The notes: generated by a model not told the origin, from the letters alone. Positions 35,016-46,850 are shown, numbered from the stretch's first letter. The stretch: DNA of 64,000 bases from Halichondria panicea (GCF_963675165.1 NC_087381.1:3844001-3908000), one strand, 5' to 3'. Program-made: numbers and translations.

Positions 35016-35724
35016 TTGAATTAAGCTGTTGAGATGCATGGTAGTGTGCGGCCATTTATAATAATAATGCTGTATCCAGCGTGAGTTTTTAAGCCGTGGC
35101 TATTTTCTGAAATAGCAGCTTGCCTGATAGAGTGGACATGGTCACTAGGTAGATTGTTGTGTTAAGATCTATACGCTTATATATAATTATAATTATGCTT
35201 CGATCAAGTCCAGCTCATGCAGTAACGATTGGTCTATAGATACAATATATTTAATCTGCTATAATTTATTTATACCTTTTACAGGAAGCTAGAATTATAT
35301 TAGCTGTTCCTGGTATAACTGCATGATCACCTAAAAAAAGCTTGCTGAATGGAACCTCATGCACAGACTGTCAGAGCTCACTTTACTTTGCATGGTCCAG
35401 TGATAGCTATACATGCACGAGCTGATAGCACCAGATTCTGTGATGGCAGTCCTAAATTTAACTTGGCCACTTTGGTCCACTGCGCATGCACTGTGTAAAA
35501 GCTGATAGCCATGGCAGCAGAACCTAATTTCATATACGCACCAGATTCTAAATTGAAGTTGGCCATTTTGGTCCACTGATCCCTCAATAAGCCTTCACTC
35601 CTTTTTAAGACTTATTGTATCCAATATGAATGGAAGTGTTAGAACTAACGGTTCCTAAGAATACTCCAGGTAATAAAGATAGAGAAAGAAAGCAAAGCAA
35701 ATCTGAGTACCTGAGTTTCTTTAA
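35016..35724. other. Unassigned sequence with an internal diverged duplication
   Basis: Positions 35418-35482 and 35500-35580 share a diverged block containing CACCAGATTCT and TTGGTCCACTG. No gene is recognised. Confidence 0.5.
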
Positions 35725-36648
35725 CCCTTTAACCGTCACGGGCCACGATCGTGGCCCGCAATAGTGACTTTTTTTGCGAAATTCTAATTCTGCGATACTT
35801 AGGAAGTAGCTCGAACTACGCACATCCCTGTATAGAGGAAGAGCTGTAGAATCATGTGCAATTTAGTCTAGAATTTTCCAAGCCACGTTGCTATATTAAA
35901 ATTTCATTAGCATCTTACCGCACGAAGTTTATAGCTATGGCTAGGTTGTTTATTTGTGCCGATGTGCTTGAACAGCTTGAGGACAGCAATGGCGATGTCT
36001 CCTCTGGTGATGACAGTGCCTATGAAGGAGAGAGGATAGTAGGATACCTCCCAAAGGCTACCAGCTTTATGCCAGACGCTGATGAACTGTCTGGGACTGA
36101 GGACATGCATGACATGGACCTAGACGCTAGAGCTATGGACCAGGACGGTGAAAGACCAGGAGAGGGCTCACTGTGTGACTCTGGCAAGTAGTATAGTATA
36201 GCCTGAATATCAGTAGTAAGTATAGTATAGCTAAAATAGAATTAGCAGTAATGAACAGTCTTTATGTGAGCTTGTAAATTTCATAGATCGTTCACGGATA
36301 TAGTATTACATGTACGTATTGTACTTCAAATTGATATATCTTAGCACTGTTACATTCATATGATGTGAAAATCAAGCTTAGCCAAGCCTTTATACCATAT
36401 GATAGGCTGATCCATAAAAAAAAATTTTTGGATTTTATCTCACCGCTGGCCGAGCATTTAAAATGATAAAAACGGGTGAGCGTAATAACCGTGGTTGTTA
36501 TGGCAACACATGTTGCACCATTTTATTCCTTGTTGTATGGGCAATCTATTGGTATATGGTTGCTAGGCATTTTATTGCTCTGGAAACCCGATAGAGAATT
36601 TACAGACATTTCACTTCACTGTTAATTAAGAATCCGACGGTTAAAGGG
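35725..36648 (+). mobile_element. piggyBac deletion derivative with TTAA duplication
   Basis: The inverted ends CCCTTTAACCGTC and GACGGTTAAAGGG are flanked by TTAA on both sides (35721-35724 and 36649-36652), the hallmark of piggyBac. The element is only 924 bp against roughly 2.5 kb for autonomous ones. A sub-terminal palindrome CGGGCCACGATCGTGGCCCG lies at 35739-35758. It retains the acidic N-terminal coding segment described separately. Confidence 0.92.
35938..36191 (+). pseudogene. N-terminal remnant of a piggyBac transposase
   Basis: The reading frame starts at an ATG at 35938 (an ATG at 35856 in the same frame is also possible) and ends in a stop at 36189-36191. It is rich in Asp, Glu and Ser (VLEQLEDSNGDVSSGDDS; MHDMDLDARAMDQDGE), as is common for the region before the catalytic domain of piggyBac transposases. 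The catalytic domain is absent, so the product cannot transpose DNA. The assignment rests mainly on the surrounding ends and TTAA duplication. Confidence 0.7.
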
Positions 36649-36967
36649 TTAAAGTGGTTTGTCAGATATTATGATATACTGTTGAAATTGGTGTATAGGA
36701 CACTACCAACAAGAAACGATAATCTGTCGTTTAATGCAATTATATATATACACATGCAAGGATAATAATTATCGGCAACTACTAAAGCTATATAGAAATC
36801 CTGGTAAGACTGCAATGTTATGCTATATTTTTAGCTCATAAAATTAATGTTCACTCTGGAATAATAAACTGTATAGTAACTGAACTCTAAACTCGTTGAA
36901 CCTATTTACTTATAAATTATTATTATGTATATTTTATCCTCACGTGATTTTTGTGTTTATGCCATGC

Positions 36968-37026
36968 TAGCCTCGTTGTTCGCCTAACTGTTATAAAAGC
37001 GAAAACTCGGCCTGAGATCGAGGCTA
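36968..37026. mobile_element. 59-bp TAGCCTCG element with perfect 9-bp TSD
   Basis: TAGCCTCGTTG at the left and GATCGAGGCTA at the right enclose GTTATAAAAGCGAAAACTCG. ATGCCATGC flanks both sides (36959-36967 and 37027-37035). The interior equals the inverted-repeat arm of the larger element at 37108-38355, so it is a minimal derivative of that subfamily. Confidence 0.85.
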
Positions 37027-37107
37027 ATGCCATGCATGTGTTTTCTGAAATAACATTTAATTTGTCACTGGTGTCTCAGAACTAACTATATATAGCTAGC
37101 TAAAGCT

Positions 37108-38355
37108 TAGCCTCGATCCCAGGCCGGGTTTTCACTATAACGGTTAGGCGAACAACTATAGGCCTGGTCCTATATAGTTGTCAGCGCATGCTTAAAATTT
37201 TCATTGTATTTGTGTCGGCTAATTAACCAATAATACATTGTATAGAAAATTCACAGATACCGTATGCCGGTGGAAAATTTCGAGGTGTTTTTTAATTTCG
37301 CGTTTTTTGTGGGTGGCTGCATGCAGAACACGAAAATTAGAACCCGTGGAAGGCTTCATATGCGCATGCAAGATAGGTGCCACAACACCCTACTACCCGC
37401 GAAATGTTCTAAATATTGAAAATTTTCCACCCGTATGGTACGTATAGTATACACATTATAGGGAGCTGCTTCACAAGGAGAGTTGCCAGTTGTGCTGCAG
37501 CATGATTATAGTGACCCAGCTAGGGCATGTAACTTCATGGATGATGATGAATGCCTCAAATTATGAAGGTTTAGCAGGCTGCTGGACCTCTCTGATATTC
37601 TAGACCTCTATTTGTAACTCATAATTTATGTTTGAGAAAGGTAGATTCTCTTCATGGCTCTGAGCTGCCAGAAACAACACTCGAATGAACAGGAATACAT
37701 ATACACTCCAGTCCTGTGAGTATAGGAAAGACAAAAGGAGGGTTTCAACCTTACCTCACACTGTCCAGTCTCCTCCCTTAGTAGAAAAGAGGAGCACTGT
37801 TGGGATAGCTGGATATTACCATTGCTCTTGTGCAGAGAAGTATAGACATTCTATAATAATATATGTGTACATGCGATGTAAATTAAATGTGTCGTATTAA
37901 ACAGGTCATTGTCAATCCCTCTGATGATGGCACCATGCACCAAGTCCTCTAGCTCACATGCACTCTTCACTTCATCCACCATAAGATAATTATACCAATG
38001 ATGGATCTAGATCTTTCCAAACAAAAATGACTTGATATGATAGAACCACACAACAAATCTGACCTTGACGAGCTTTAATTGTCAAGATTTATAGCCTCTT
38101 CACTTGTTCTTCTGTCTTAACTTCAGAATAATGTTTTCTAAATAATTAAGAGCCATTCCAATCGATTAATAATAAACGGGATACTGACTGCTAGTACGAT
38201 AGTACACGAATATAAATGTGAACAAAAATATCCATTAGTCTAATTTTTAGTCTACTTGAATGACTGGGCGCATGCATGCGCAGACAACTAGTGCAGGCCT
38301 ATAGTTGTTCACCTAAACGTTATAAAAGCGAAAACTTGGCCTGGGATCGAGGCTA
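37108..38355. mobile_element. TAGCCTCG element with about 85-bp terminal inverted repeats
   Basis: The left end TAGCCTCGATCCCAGGCCGG... and right end ...GGCCTGGGATCGAGGCTA are inverted over about 85 bp, including AACAACTATAGGCCTG. A second MITE (37258-37440) is nested inside. The flanking 9-mers agree only in the first four bases, so the duplication is decayed or the boundaries are off. The interior (about 37450-38270) has no recognisable protein. Confidence 0.7.
37258..37440. repeat. Nested MITE with TACCGTATGCCGGTGGAAAA end
   Basis: The left end TACCGTATGCCGGTGGAAAA and right end TTTTCCACCCGTATGGTA are inverted. It belongs to the CGTATAGCGG-type family and is inserted in the 37108 element. 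Confidence 0.7.
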
Positions 38356-39564
38356 GCTATAATATAAAGCTACGACAATTCAGATGTAGATTAAATCTGG
38401 AATGTACCTTGCCATGTCTTGAACATGCACACGCTACATTGCATGCAAAACAGTTTTTTTATGCATGAGTCTAATCTATACACAATTGTATTGGCCGCAT
38501 CTCATTTAACACGCAGGAAGAAACGTCAATGATCATTAACTCTATCTGCTGCCATTGACTATAAGTTGGACTTACTATTCCTCACGAATACTAAACTATT
38601 AATTTTTATCTTTACACTATATTAATTTTTATCTTTACACTATAATATTATACTTGTAATAATTTATACACTTGTACACCTATCCCTGGTGGTGTGTTAA
38701 TTGTTATTATTGTTGTAACATGCATGATATTACTACATGTTTTACTTCATTGAAAGATATTTTCCCCGTCTAGCATGCAGTATGCAAGGATATTGGGTAC
38801 ACTTACCAGTACTATAGGTTTTGCGTTATTGTTGAGAATTGATTATTTAATAAACTGATTAAATTCGCTGATTATATAAGCATGTACCGCGAACATTTAT
38901 ATGCAAGATTAACGCATGCATGCATGTATGCTGCAGAAAGGCTGCGCTATTCCGCGAAAATTAAATCTGCGAAAACCTTTCTATTAAACAGTCATCCTGC
39001 GAAGTTTATGTATATACCCACTATATACGATGCTCGTAAAAAATTCATTTTTGGTACATGTATATTGAACAGTATATATTTATATGCATGCTAGCTATTC
39101 TTTTATGCTCAAGTTAACAGCCTATATTAATTGCCTCCAAAACACGGCATATAGGCCCCATGTCGTTGCACAAGTAACACAAACTAATTAATGGCCATAA
39201 TTTATGCATATGACCTCTATCTATTAATATATAGGAGATAATTACCCACCATGCAGTACTTCGGGCCTAAATATGTTTATACTATAATCATGACTCGTAT
39301 ATTGTGCAGTACTTCGGGCCTAAATATGTTTATACTATAATCATGACTCGTATATTGACCATGCAGTACTTCCGGGCCTACAAAATATGTTTATACTATA
39401 ATTATGACTCGTATATTGACCTGTATTTCAAAACCTCCCTATTATTCTAGCTCATAAATGTTATAAAAGTGCCTATTATCAGTGCAATCTGTTGAAGGTG
39501 TGCATGCATGTGCTCCATTTATAGGATGCTTATACGGTCTCACCAAAGAAAGTTTTAGGCATTA
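38356..39564. other. AT-rich intergenic stretch with a tandem repeat
   Basis: Nothing is recognised except TTAATTTTTATCTTTACACTATA doubled near 38600-38645 (motif TTTTTATCTTTACACTATA), a decayed MITE end at about 38945-38965, and the tandem repeat listed next. Confidence 0.5.
39251..39421. repeat. Three-copy tandem repeat, unit about 57 bp
   Basis: Each unit contains TGCAGTACTTCGGGCCTAAA, TATGTTTATACTATAAT and ATGACTCGTATATTG. Copy 3 carries a C insertion and an AA insertion. Confidence 0.9.
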
Positions 39565-39831
39565 TCAAACTGCCCGTGTTGGTGAATCCTGCCGAGGAAC
39601 GTGTTGGTGGCTATCTTGTAGATATTGATTGGCAATATGTCGACTAATCTGCTTCAGCGATTCCTTCACTTCACAACTGGGAGCAGTGTATTGTCTGTCA
39701 GCAGTATCATCGTACAATTCAATCATCTGAGTGGGCCAGGAGGCCTTGTGCGCACAACACATGTGATGCTTTGCTAAAGCTACCAATCTCGTATGCCAAT
39801 TATAGCGAATTTCACGGAAAGTGGATGGCAA
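39565..39831 (-). other. Unrecognised open frame, 88 codons
   Basis: The minus-strand frame has a protein-like composition (FREIRYNWHTRLVALAKH, CCAHKASWPTQMIELYDD, ESLKQISRHIANQYLQDS) and lies 640 bp downstream of the integrase-like pseudogene on the same strand. It could be an exon of an element-encoded protein. I do not recognise the family and see no defining splice sites. Confidence 0.3.
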
Positions 39832-41295
39832 TCCTCAACGACAATGACCTTTGTTGGGTAATGAACTGTTTGTAACTTCTTTCTGAATGGACCATGAACT
39901 TCTTAATTAAGTATCGTCATTGTCATTATGTTACTATATTCCCTGAATGGACCTTGAACTTCTTAAGTTTAATTATTTGTGCTGATCACGTCATAATTGT
40001 TTTGGCTATATACACAGTAAAACAGATAATTATGTTATAATAACATAAAACATCTCAAATAAAATGCATCATTTGAAATTATTTTAATGTAGAAATGACA
40101 TAAATATCTGTCATTTTAACACTAAAATACGATGATGCATCAATGAAAAACACATATATATGATGCAACATATGTGTTTTTGCTGTGTAGCTAGCTTACT
40201 CTCAGTGTCATCCTTCATTTCAATCAATCACCTTCATGGATGTTCATAATAATTATAATATTATGATTATCGTCAATTCTAACAATAACTCCCTTTAATT
40301 ATATAGGTAGTATTGTTTTGGCTTATGCTATGTACTGCATGCATACTCTCATTAATCATTTTTCATGTTGATAATTATGAGCTTTGTTTACTGAGCATCA
40401 CAATGGCATGCATCAAAATAATAATTATGTAAGGATAACATCAAATTATGAGAGTCATCATGGTCATGTTTTATACCGTAATCGTTGACATAAACTGCAA
40501 AACTTGTTCATACAAATCAATGCCAAACTCATCAGAAGGTGCTAACGGATTAACAGCTTGCTGTAGGAGAGCAAAATTCTCTGAACTTAGCCTTATTGGC
40601 ACCTCAGGCACAACTATAGAACGTCCCTGAGACGGGATGGGGCCTTCCATATCAATTCCATATTCTTCCTCCACATTCTCAAAAAAATCCAAAGCTGCGA
40701 GTCCGGAGTGCTGCAAAAGTAGTGCCCCTGTTGTAAACAACTGGTGTGGAGACTTATGGTGTGCAGTTCGGATTGAGTGATGGTTCCATCCACCAATGAA
40801 CAGTGCAAGTGCCTGATTAATACGTGGAATGAACACATAATGAAGGGAATACAGATGCGTCTCATTCAAACAGTCTAATAGATCCACTTGTTCCATAAAG
40901 TAAAACAGCTTGTAAAAGAGAATAGTCACACAGCGGTGCATGTCCCTCCATATAGTCGCTCTATGCGTTGATTATGGACCGAGGCTCCTACAATCACACT
41001 CCTCCTATCATGTCCTCTTTTTTCTAACATGTGACGTGCGACCAATACATTTTCCCCACCTTGGTCCATTCTTATATACGAGATGGCAGCTGATGCTTTT
41101 GAACTGCACACAAAAATAATTCGTACACGGTTGACGATTTATTATTGCCACAACACTTCAAGAAAGTCACCAGCCTACTGTAGCCGTCAATGCAGCCATG
41201 AGTGACGATTCTCCATCTAATAAGCTTATGATGTGAATCTGAAACAAGATAATTCAACCATAATTAATTTTAATGTGATGAAATTAGTCAATACT

Positions 41296-41855
41296 ATAAT
41301 GAAAGCACCGCAGGTGCTGATGCCTCGATGGAGATGCCAAAGCTACATAACATAAAGCTACTAATAGCTTTTATACACATGATGAACATTTTTGATTTTG
41401 CTGCATGCAAACTTAGAGTGGGTAATGATTGACCATGATTATTGTTAAACAATAAAACAATCGATAAAACAATAAAACAATCGATGCCAAAAGTTCAAGT
41501 CTAAAATTAATGGATGCATCAGCAGAGCCTTGCAGCTCTCTTCTCACTCTTGTAATGCAGCTACCAATAGCTAGCATTCTAGTGCAGAGCTAACTACTAA
41601 GTAGAGTAGCAACACTCGGTAAATAAGTTTGGCTACGTGCCCGGCTTCTGAAAAGACTGCAATGGCATTCCAAGTAAGCAAAACTAGGCGTAACTCGAGA
41701 ACGAAGCATTATTTTGCAAATCCACGAATTAAAATCCAAGTAAACATGACTATAGAAGCCTATAGAAACTCTTACTTGCACTTGATTGCAGTCTACACAC
41801 ACATAGACACACAAAAGTATACCTCGCTTGCGCATGCGCACCGAGGCATAATAAT
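41296..41855. repeat. Dispersed repeat, copy 2 (about 560 bp)
   Basis: It matches the copy at 8734-9267 from ATAATGAAAGCACCGCAGGT to CGCACCGAGGCATAATAAT with scattered small indels, and is inserted in an intron of the integrase-like pseudogene. Confidence 0.85.
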
Positions 41856-43569
41856 GGTCTAACTGGTTTGGGTTTACGGGGCCGCCCGGGGTAATTAAAA
41901 GCGTATCACATACGGATCAGTAATTGCACAGGGTTCAAACAACAGCTGCGGCTAAAAATATTATTAAAATTGCTGAGAACGGCATCATAAACAATTAGGT
42001 TACTCGTATAAGGGATTAAGAACACTCATAACAAACACAGGCAAGGGCCAATTAGAAGCCTTGCCATTGCTTGTTCCTCGTACTACTTGATCAGAGGCTG
42101 CAGCTATATACGATATTTTGCTAGCAATTAGAATTCGAGAGACCAGAAAGGTGTTCATTACGTCTACTAACGCTCCAGTAAAATGAGACCGCTTCCTTTT
42201 TTGCCTTTAGAAAGGGCTACTTTTAACCGTGCGTAAAGAATCTCACGCACGGAATAACTCTTCTTTGATAAGAATGCACAAGTCACAAATTAATACTCGC
42301 GCTTATTTATTAATGTTACCATGCAGACTCAATTATAAACACATCTATGGCTGCTTGTCGTGACCAAATGTTTGGCATCCATCCAGTTTGGCATCCATCC
42401 ACGCATTATGTAATTTGTGGTTAGTTCTACGCTGGGACAACTCTTTGATAAGTAGCATACCAGTTCCTTTCTGAAGGCAAACAGGAAGTGGTTTAGCAGG
42501 TAAGTTCTTTTCACCTGCACAAACTCAAAGTCTGCCATGTGAAAGTCTGCACTAACAAGCTGCTACTGTAGATACCACTGCAGTATCAATATGACTCAGA
42601 GGTGATTACGGTTAAAGTTTATTGAGGCTACTATTTGAGAGCAGCTTTTATCGCACTGAAGATGGGGATTAATTTTAGAGGCTACTATTTGAGTGTGGGC
42701 TTTATACAAGAGCGGCCTCTGATCAAGCATAATTAATATTTTGACGAATATCAAAAGGATGATACCGTATTTATTCGATCTAAGGTGACACTTTTAAAGC
42801 CTAATTTTGGAGGTTGAAAAATGATGTTGAAGTCTTGGTGTTGCATATTTGATCATTGTTTCTCTAGAGGCTATAGTTTGACCTCTATTTAGAACGTGAC
42901 ATACACAAATATTGTCAACACAGCAGTTGCTACAGTATATAGCCGGACCACGAATATTTTACCCAGCGACCTTGACTACCTTTACCTGCTGTGCAGTGCA
43001 AGCAGAAACTATGAAAATAAGATCCATGAATGGACTTCCTCCCCCTCCCCCCCCTAAACATCTGCATTCAGGTACTATAGTTGTATGACTGAGTATATGC
43101 AAAGGCAATCTCAAAACCCACTAGAATTCACCCTATAGACCTTCGAATGAACACCAGTTATGTCTCTGCATGGCCGGCGATGTTATTAATTATTAAACAG
43201 GGTGTTGAAATAATGGTGACTTTTAGACCCCCCCTTTATTTCCACTCTCTATACTTCAAAGTCCTGTAAATGACATCCTTTTGACTAAATAACACGTGCA
43301 TATTATGGAGGGTGTCGCATATTTGGAGGGTTGCTTTACATGGATACCTTTAGCTATTTTCCAGCAATCAAGAATATTTTTTGATTATTTACACACGATA
43401 CGTGGGGCACGGAAATCAAGCTTTTGGGAACTTAAAGAAGGCCTGTAAAGCCTTAAAGTTATTGCAGGGGACAAGATCAATCCCTCTTTCCTATAATTAT
43501 ATCTACATGTATGGTTCCAGTTATCAATATGCATTTACAAAAACTTGTACAAATAATAATTATACCCAC
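41856..43569. other. Rest of pseudogene intron 2
   Basis: No additional gene is recognised. The stretch contains T-rich and C-rich tracts (43040-43056) and a short direct repeat TTTGGCATCCATCCA at 42369-42399. ORFs here do not resemble known proteins. Confidence 0.5.
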
Positions 43570-44359
43570 CAATATGCCAGAGGTTTGGGCCAGCAACTGA
43601 GTAAGGCTGTCGTCGACTAAGACCACCCATCAATCTTGAAGCTGCACTTAATGGGTCAGATGACCTTAGAGAACATCGGACTCTATCCCTTGACACACTA
43701 TATCCCATTCTTCTCAGCCTTCCACATACCATAATGACTCCTAACGTCGGGGATTCTGAATGGATTTCCTTCACAATCCTGTTGAGCTCATCATCTGATA
43801 AAGTTGTTGCAGAGTCATCCAGCAATTCAAACTCAACTCGTCTTCTGTATACACAAGATTACTTTTGTTTATCAGTCAAAAACTTACCTATATATGGTCA
43901 TATACAAGACACACCAAGCAGGGCCGCAATTTCAGTCCTGGACCAGCTAAAATTTAGTGATGATAGGTACACTAGTTGTTCCTTTTCAATTTCAAACTTA
44001 GATCTTCCTCTTCCAAAGATTCTTTTAGCAGCTTGATACTGGAATTTGCTGGTTTCTAACATCTCTTCATATTGCACCCACTGTCTGTGTACACTTCTCA
44101 GGCACTCTAGTAGATGAGCCAAATTCGATTGAAACTCATTAATTACTAGCTCATCTTCTTCTCCAACTTCAGAACCCCCTTGCAGCATTTGATCAGATAG
44201 TTGCATGCAAGTACTCAGACAAACTTCTAGTCTTGGCAAAACCTAGTCACAAAATTCTCGATTCGCTATTCCACGTTGATGTTCTGTGTTCTCTAGGAAT
44301 CTGCTGACATCAATAAAGTATTGACTCCATGCTCCAAACAATTCATCCTGCTCAGCCAT

Positions 44360-44722
44360 CTCTAGCTAGCTAGCTTGTTATGAAAGCTAAGGCATGCAAG
44401 GTTGCGCATGCGCATGCGCATATGAAAAGGCAAGGTGATAAGGAAGGCAAGGTCAAGGTTCAAAGTCTCTACGTACGCCACGTTATAAGGTTACGTACGT
44501 CATGCTATAACGTCATGTATGTCATGTTATAACATTCAAACGTCATAACGCCATCATTTCTTTATGTTACAAACCGCTTGCCATAAGCCCGACCGTCCCT
44601 GACGGGAGGACGGTTGGGCTCCGCCCAACTAAGCTTGAGTCTCAGAGGAGGTACGACAGGAAGCCATGTATCACTGCTAAATTGACATTCTTTAAATAAC
44701 GCGCACACTTGCCACAAACAAA
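44360..44722. promoter_or_regulatory. Spacer between divergent integrase-like and HIRAN genes
   Basis: 363 bp separate the two head-to-head ATGs. The stretch contains GCGCATGCGCATGCGC (44404-44419), repeated ACGTCAT/ATGTTATAA motifs (44480-44545), and a repeat segment with a GC-rich palindrome (GACCGTCCCTGACGGGAGG) at 44590-44612 followed by GGGCTCCGCCCAACTAAGCT. The segment at 44560-44590 is an intact counterpart of the site invaded by the foldback element at 32154. Confidence 0.6.
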
Positions 44723-45684
44723 ATGTCTTCCCAGCAAAACGTAGACAGCGACATTGCTAGTCCTTTGTCAGTCTCTAGTCCCTTGTCATCAGTAGAAATT
44801 GGACTTGACAGATTGATCACTATATTTTGAAGATAGGAATAAAGTTTGCTTATATCATCCCGTCCTTCTCAGTGATCTATGTGGATTTGCGACAAGTTAG
44901 AATTCAGTTCCTTGATAAAGAAGACCAAGACAGTGCTAGTGACTCTCCTGTTGTAATGATGGATGCCTTCATCAGAGCTGATCCCGAGCTAGACAAAATA
45001 GTACCTCCTTTCACTATTCAACTCAAAGATTACTGCTTCGTATCGGTAAGAATTCCGTCCACTACATTAAACTGATATAGTGCTAGTGATCATACAAACT
45101 ATGATTATAGAGACGCATAATTATATGAAATTGTGTACATCATACATATAGTTTATAGTACAAATAATTATTCCGAATGTAGGTGGAAGAGTTTTGCAAA
45201 TGTGTGTACGTCAAACACCTTGAATCTACACCAGATGGACTCTTCATTATCTGGGGATGGACAGAAGAGAGTATGGATGAGAAAAATGCCTCTGATGACG
45301 ATCCAGCGTTGATGTCTGACAGTTTGTCAACAGAATCAGATAAAAGTGATGACGAGTGTGCAGTCTCAAAAGAAATTAGCACCGTTAATTTTAAGTGTGT
45401 TGGTGTCACTCGTGACCCCTTGTATCAAGAAACTTTGAAGCTAGCATTTGATATGTTGATCAACGAAAAAAGATGTTCCAGTGAGATTAAATCCCGAACC
45501 TAACAATCCGTATGATTCTCATGCAGTGGCATTTGAGTGTAAGATAATTGTTGGCTGTTGGAAGGTGTTTGGGTATGTACCCAAGGAACTGTGTGATTTT
45601 GTATTGAGTGCTATCGACAAGGGGGACATTCTTAACGTTGAATTTTCATGGATTAAATATAAATTATTCGAAGTACCACTCTAG
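44723..45684 (+). pseudogene. HIRAN-domain protein gene, frameshifted
   Basis: Likely parts are a first exon from ATG 44723 (Ser-rich start MSSQQNVDSDIASPLSVSS), exon 2 about 44873-45045 (VDLRQVRIQFLDKED, DAFIRADPELDKIVPPF) and exon 3 45183-45684. The C-terminal part is a HIRAN domain: VGVTRDPLYQETLK, then VRLNPEPNNPYDSHAVAF and GYVPKELCDFVLSA. HIRAN domains bind DNA 3' ends in HLTF-type proteins and occur in mobile elements. The two halves of the domain are in different frames: one extra A in the A6 run near 45466-45471 shifts the frame. The first exon runs into a stop at 44828-44830 unless spliced earlier, and its donor is not identified. It lies head-to-head with the integrase-like pseudogene, probably as part of one element. 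Confidence 0.7.
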
Positions 45685-45832
45685 CTCTATCAGTATGTGC
45701 ACTGCAACTTCTGTCAGATCTACTTCCATTCCCAGTTCTTCTGCGTTTAGTTCTGTTCATTGCACTGTTTATTTCAGAGGTTATTTGGGGTTAATCTCTC
45801 CAAGTGTGTTGTTAGTAGAAGTACTTGCTTGG

Positions 45833-46088
45833 TAGCCTCGTTCCCAGGCCTTACTTTTTCTTGCTGTTGTCACTGTTCATCCATAAACATAAGAAAGACA
45901 TAGTGAGGCAGCAAAAAAAGAAATGGGCGTACAGTTAAGAAAAAGTAAAGTCTCCTTTTTCCTAACTTTACGTCTATTTCTTTCTTTATTCCTCCAATTA
46001 ATACCGTATTTTATCTCATTGAACGAATAATACAGTATTTTATCGATTGTGATAAAGAACAGAAAAAGGAGAGCCTGTGTAGAGGCTA
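45833..46088. mobile_element. 256-bp TAGCCTCG element with perfect 9-bp TSD
   Basis: It begins TAGCCTCGTTCCCAGGCC and ends GTAGAGGCTA. CTTGCTTGG flanks both sides (45824-45832 and 46089-46097). It lies 150 bp after the HIRAN frame. Confidence 0.85.
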
Positions 46089-46109
46089 CTTGCTTGGTAC
46101 CAATTTAAT

Positions 46110-46850
46110 AGCCTCCTTCGCAGCCTCTCCTTTTTCTGTTCTTTGTCACAGAAGAGAAAATTGGAGGAACAAAGAAAGAAAGAAGGAAGCAACTAAGAAA
46201 AAGGAGAGCCTGCCTTGCTAAGTCGCGTGATCCCCTACTGACGTAGACAAATTTTAACGAGCGTGGGCGAGAGAAACAATAACTGTCCTCCCACACAGTA
46301 CTTGGAGCGCATTTACCAGGAACATAATCTGTTATGAACAGTACAGTACAGTACAGTAGAATCAGCCTTCGTGAGACCTTTAGTCAGTAGAGAAAGTATG
46401 AAAGACTAGAGTAGAGTAGACTATACTGCTGTAATAATTATATCTACTAGTTAAGTGGGTCTGTTCTGAACTCAGGAAAAAAAACTGAGCTAAATTTAGA
46501 TATTTAGTCTCTTTAGTCTTTACTAGGTAAGCCCTTGTCTACGATGTCTCCACGCTTGATTCTGGCTTACTATCTACGATGCTAACAGCTTTTATTTAGA
46601 GTTTGCAATGCGTAGGCATGCTGTAGCTTTTTGCTCTGTCAGGCTCCGCCCAGCTAGTGATTGCCCACGTTCATTTTCACTCGTCTACCACTCGTCTACC
46701 ATCACGCGACTTAGCAAGGCAGGCTCTCCTTTTCTTAGTCTCTTCCTTCTTTCTTTCTTTGTTTCTTTGTTCCTCCAATTCGTCCCGTATTTTATCTTAT
46801 TGAACTACAGTGACAAAGAACAGAAAAAGGAGAGGCTGCGAAGGAGGCTA
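46110..46850. mobile_element. TAGCCTCC element with about 130-bp inverted ends
   Basis: The left arm (AGCCTCCTTCGCAGCCTCTC...) is inverted at the right (...GAGAGGCTGCGAAGGAGGCT). Both arms carry a purine/pyrimidine-rich AAAGAAAGAAAGAAGG tract. The flanks are CAATTTAAT and AAATTTAAT, a 9-bp duplication with one mismatch. Within the left arm is GGCAGGCTCTCC/GGAGAGCCTGCC symmetry. Confidence 0.75.

Larger units (their letters stand above)
40471..44359 (-). pseudogene. Decayed integrase-like (DDE, rve-fold) transposase with two introns
   Basis: Three exons can be traced on the minus strand: 44359-43888, 43845-43570 and 41238-40471. The N-terminal part is helical. A helix-turn-helix follows (GRGRSKFEIEKEQL, TEIAALLGVS), then DDELNRIVKEIHSESPTLG and a basic stretch ending NLWHI. 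The D of the first catalytic motif is split over the exon 2/3 junction (WHI-D-SHHKLIRW). Later come RMDQGGEN with the second Asp, HNQRIERL with the catalytic Glu, and ETHLYSLHYVFIPRINQAL. Damage: an in-frame TAG at 44245-44243 and three frameshifts, each an extra TA or AT. The homologue at 57470-56279 reads through these positions. The 2.3-kb intron 2 contains the dispersed repeat at 41296. The family resembles integrase-core proteins found in many invertebrates and fish; IS3EU is a possible superfamily. Confidence 0.85.
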
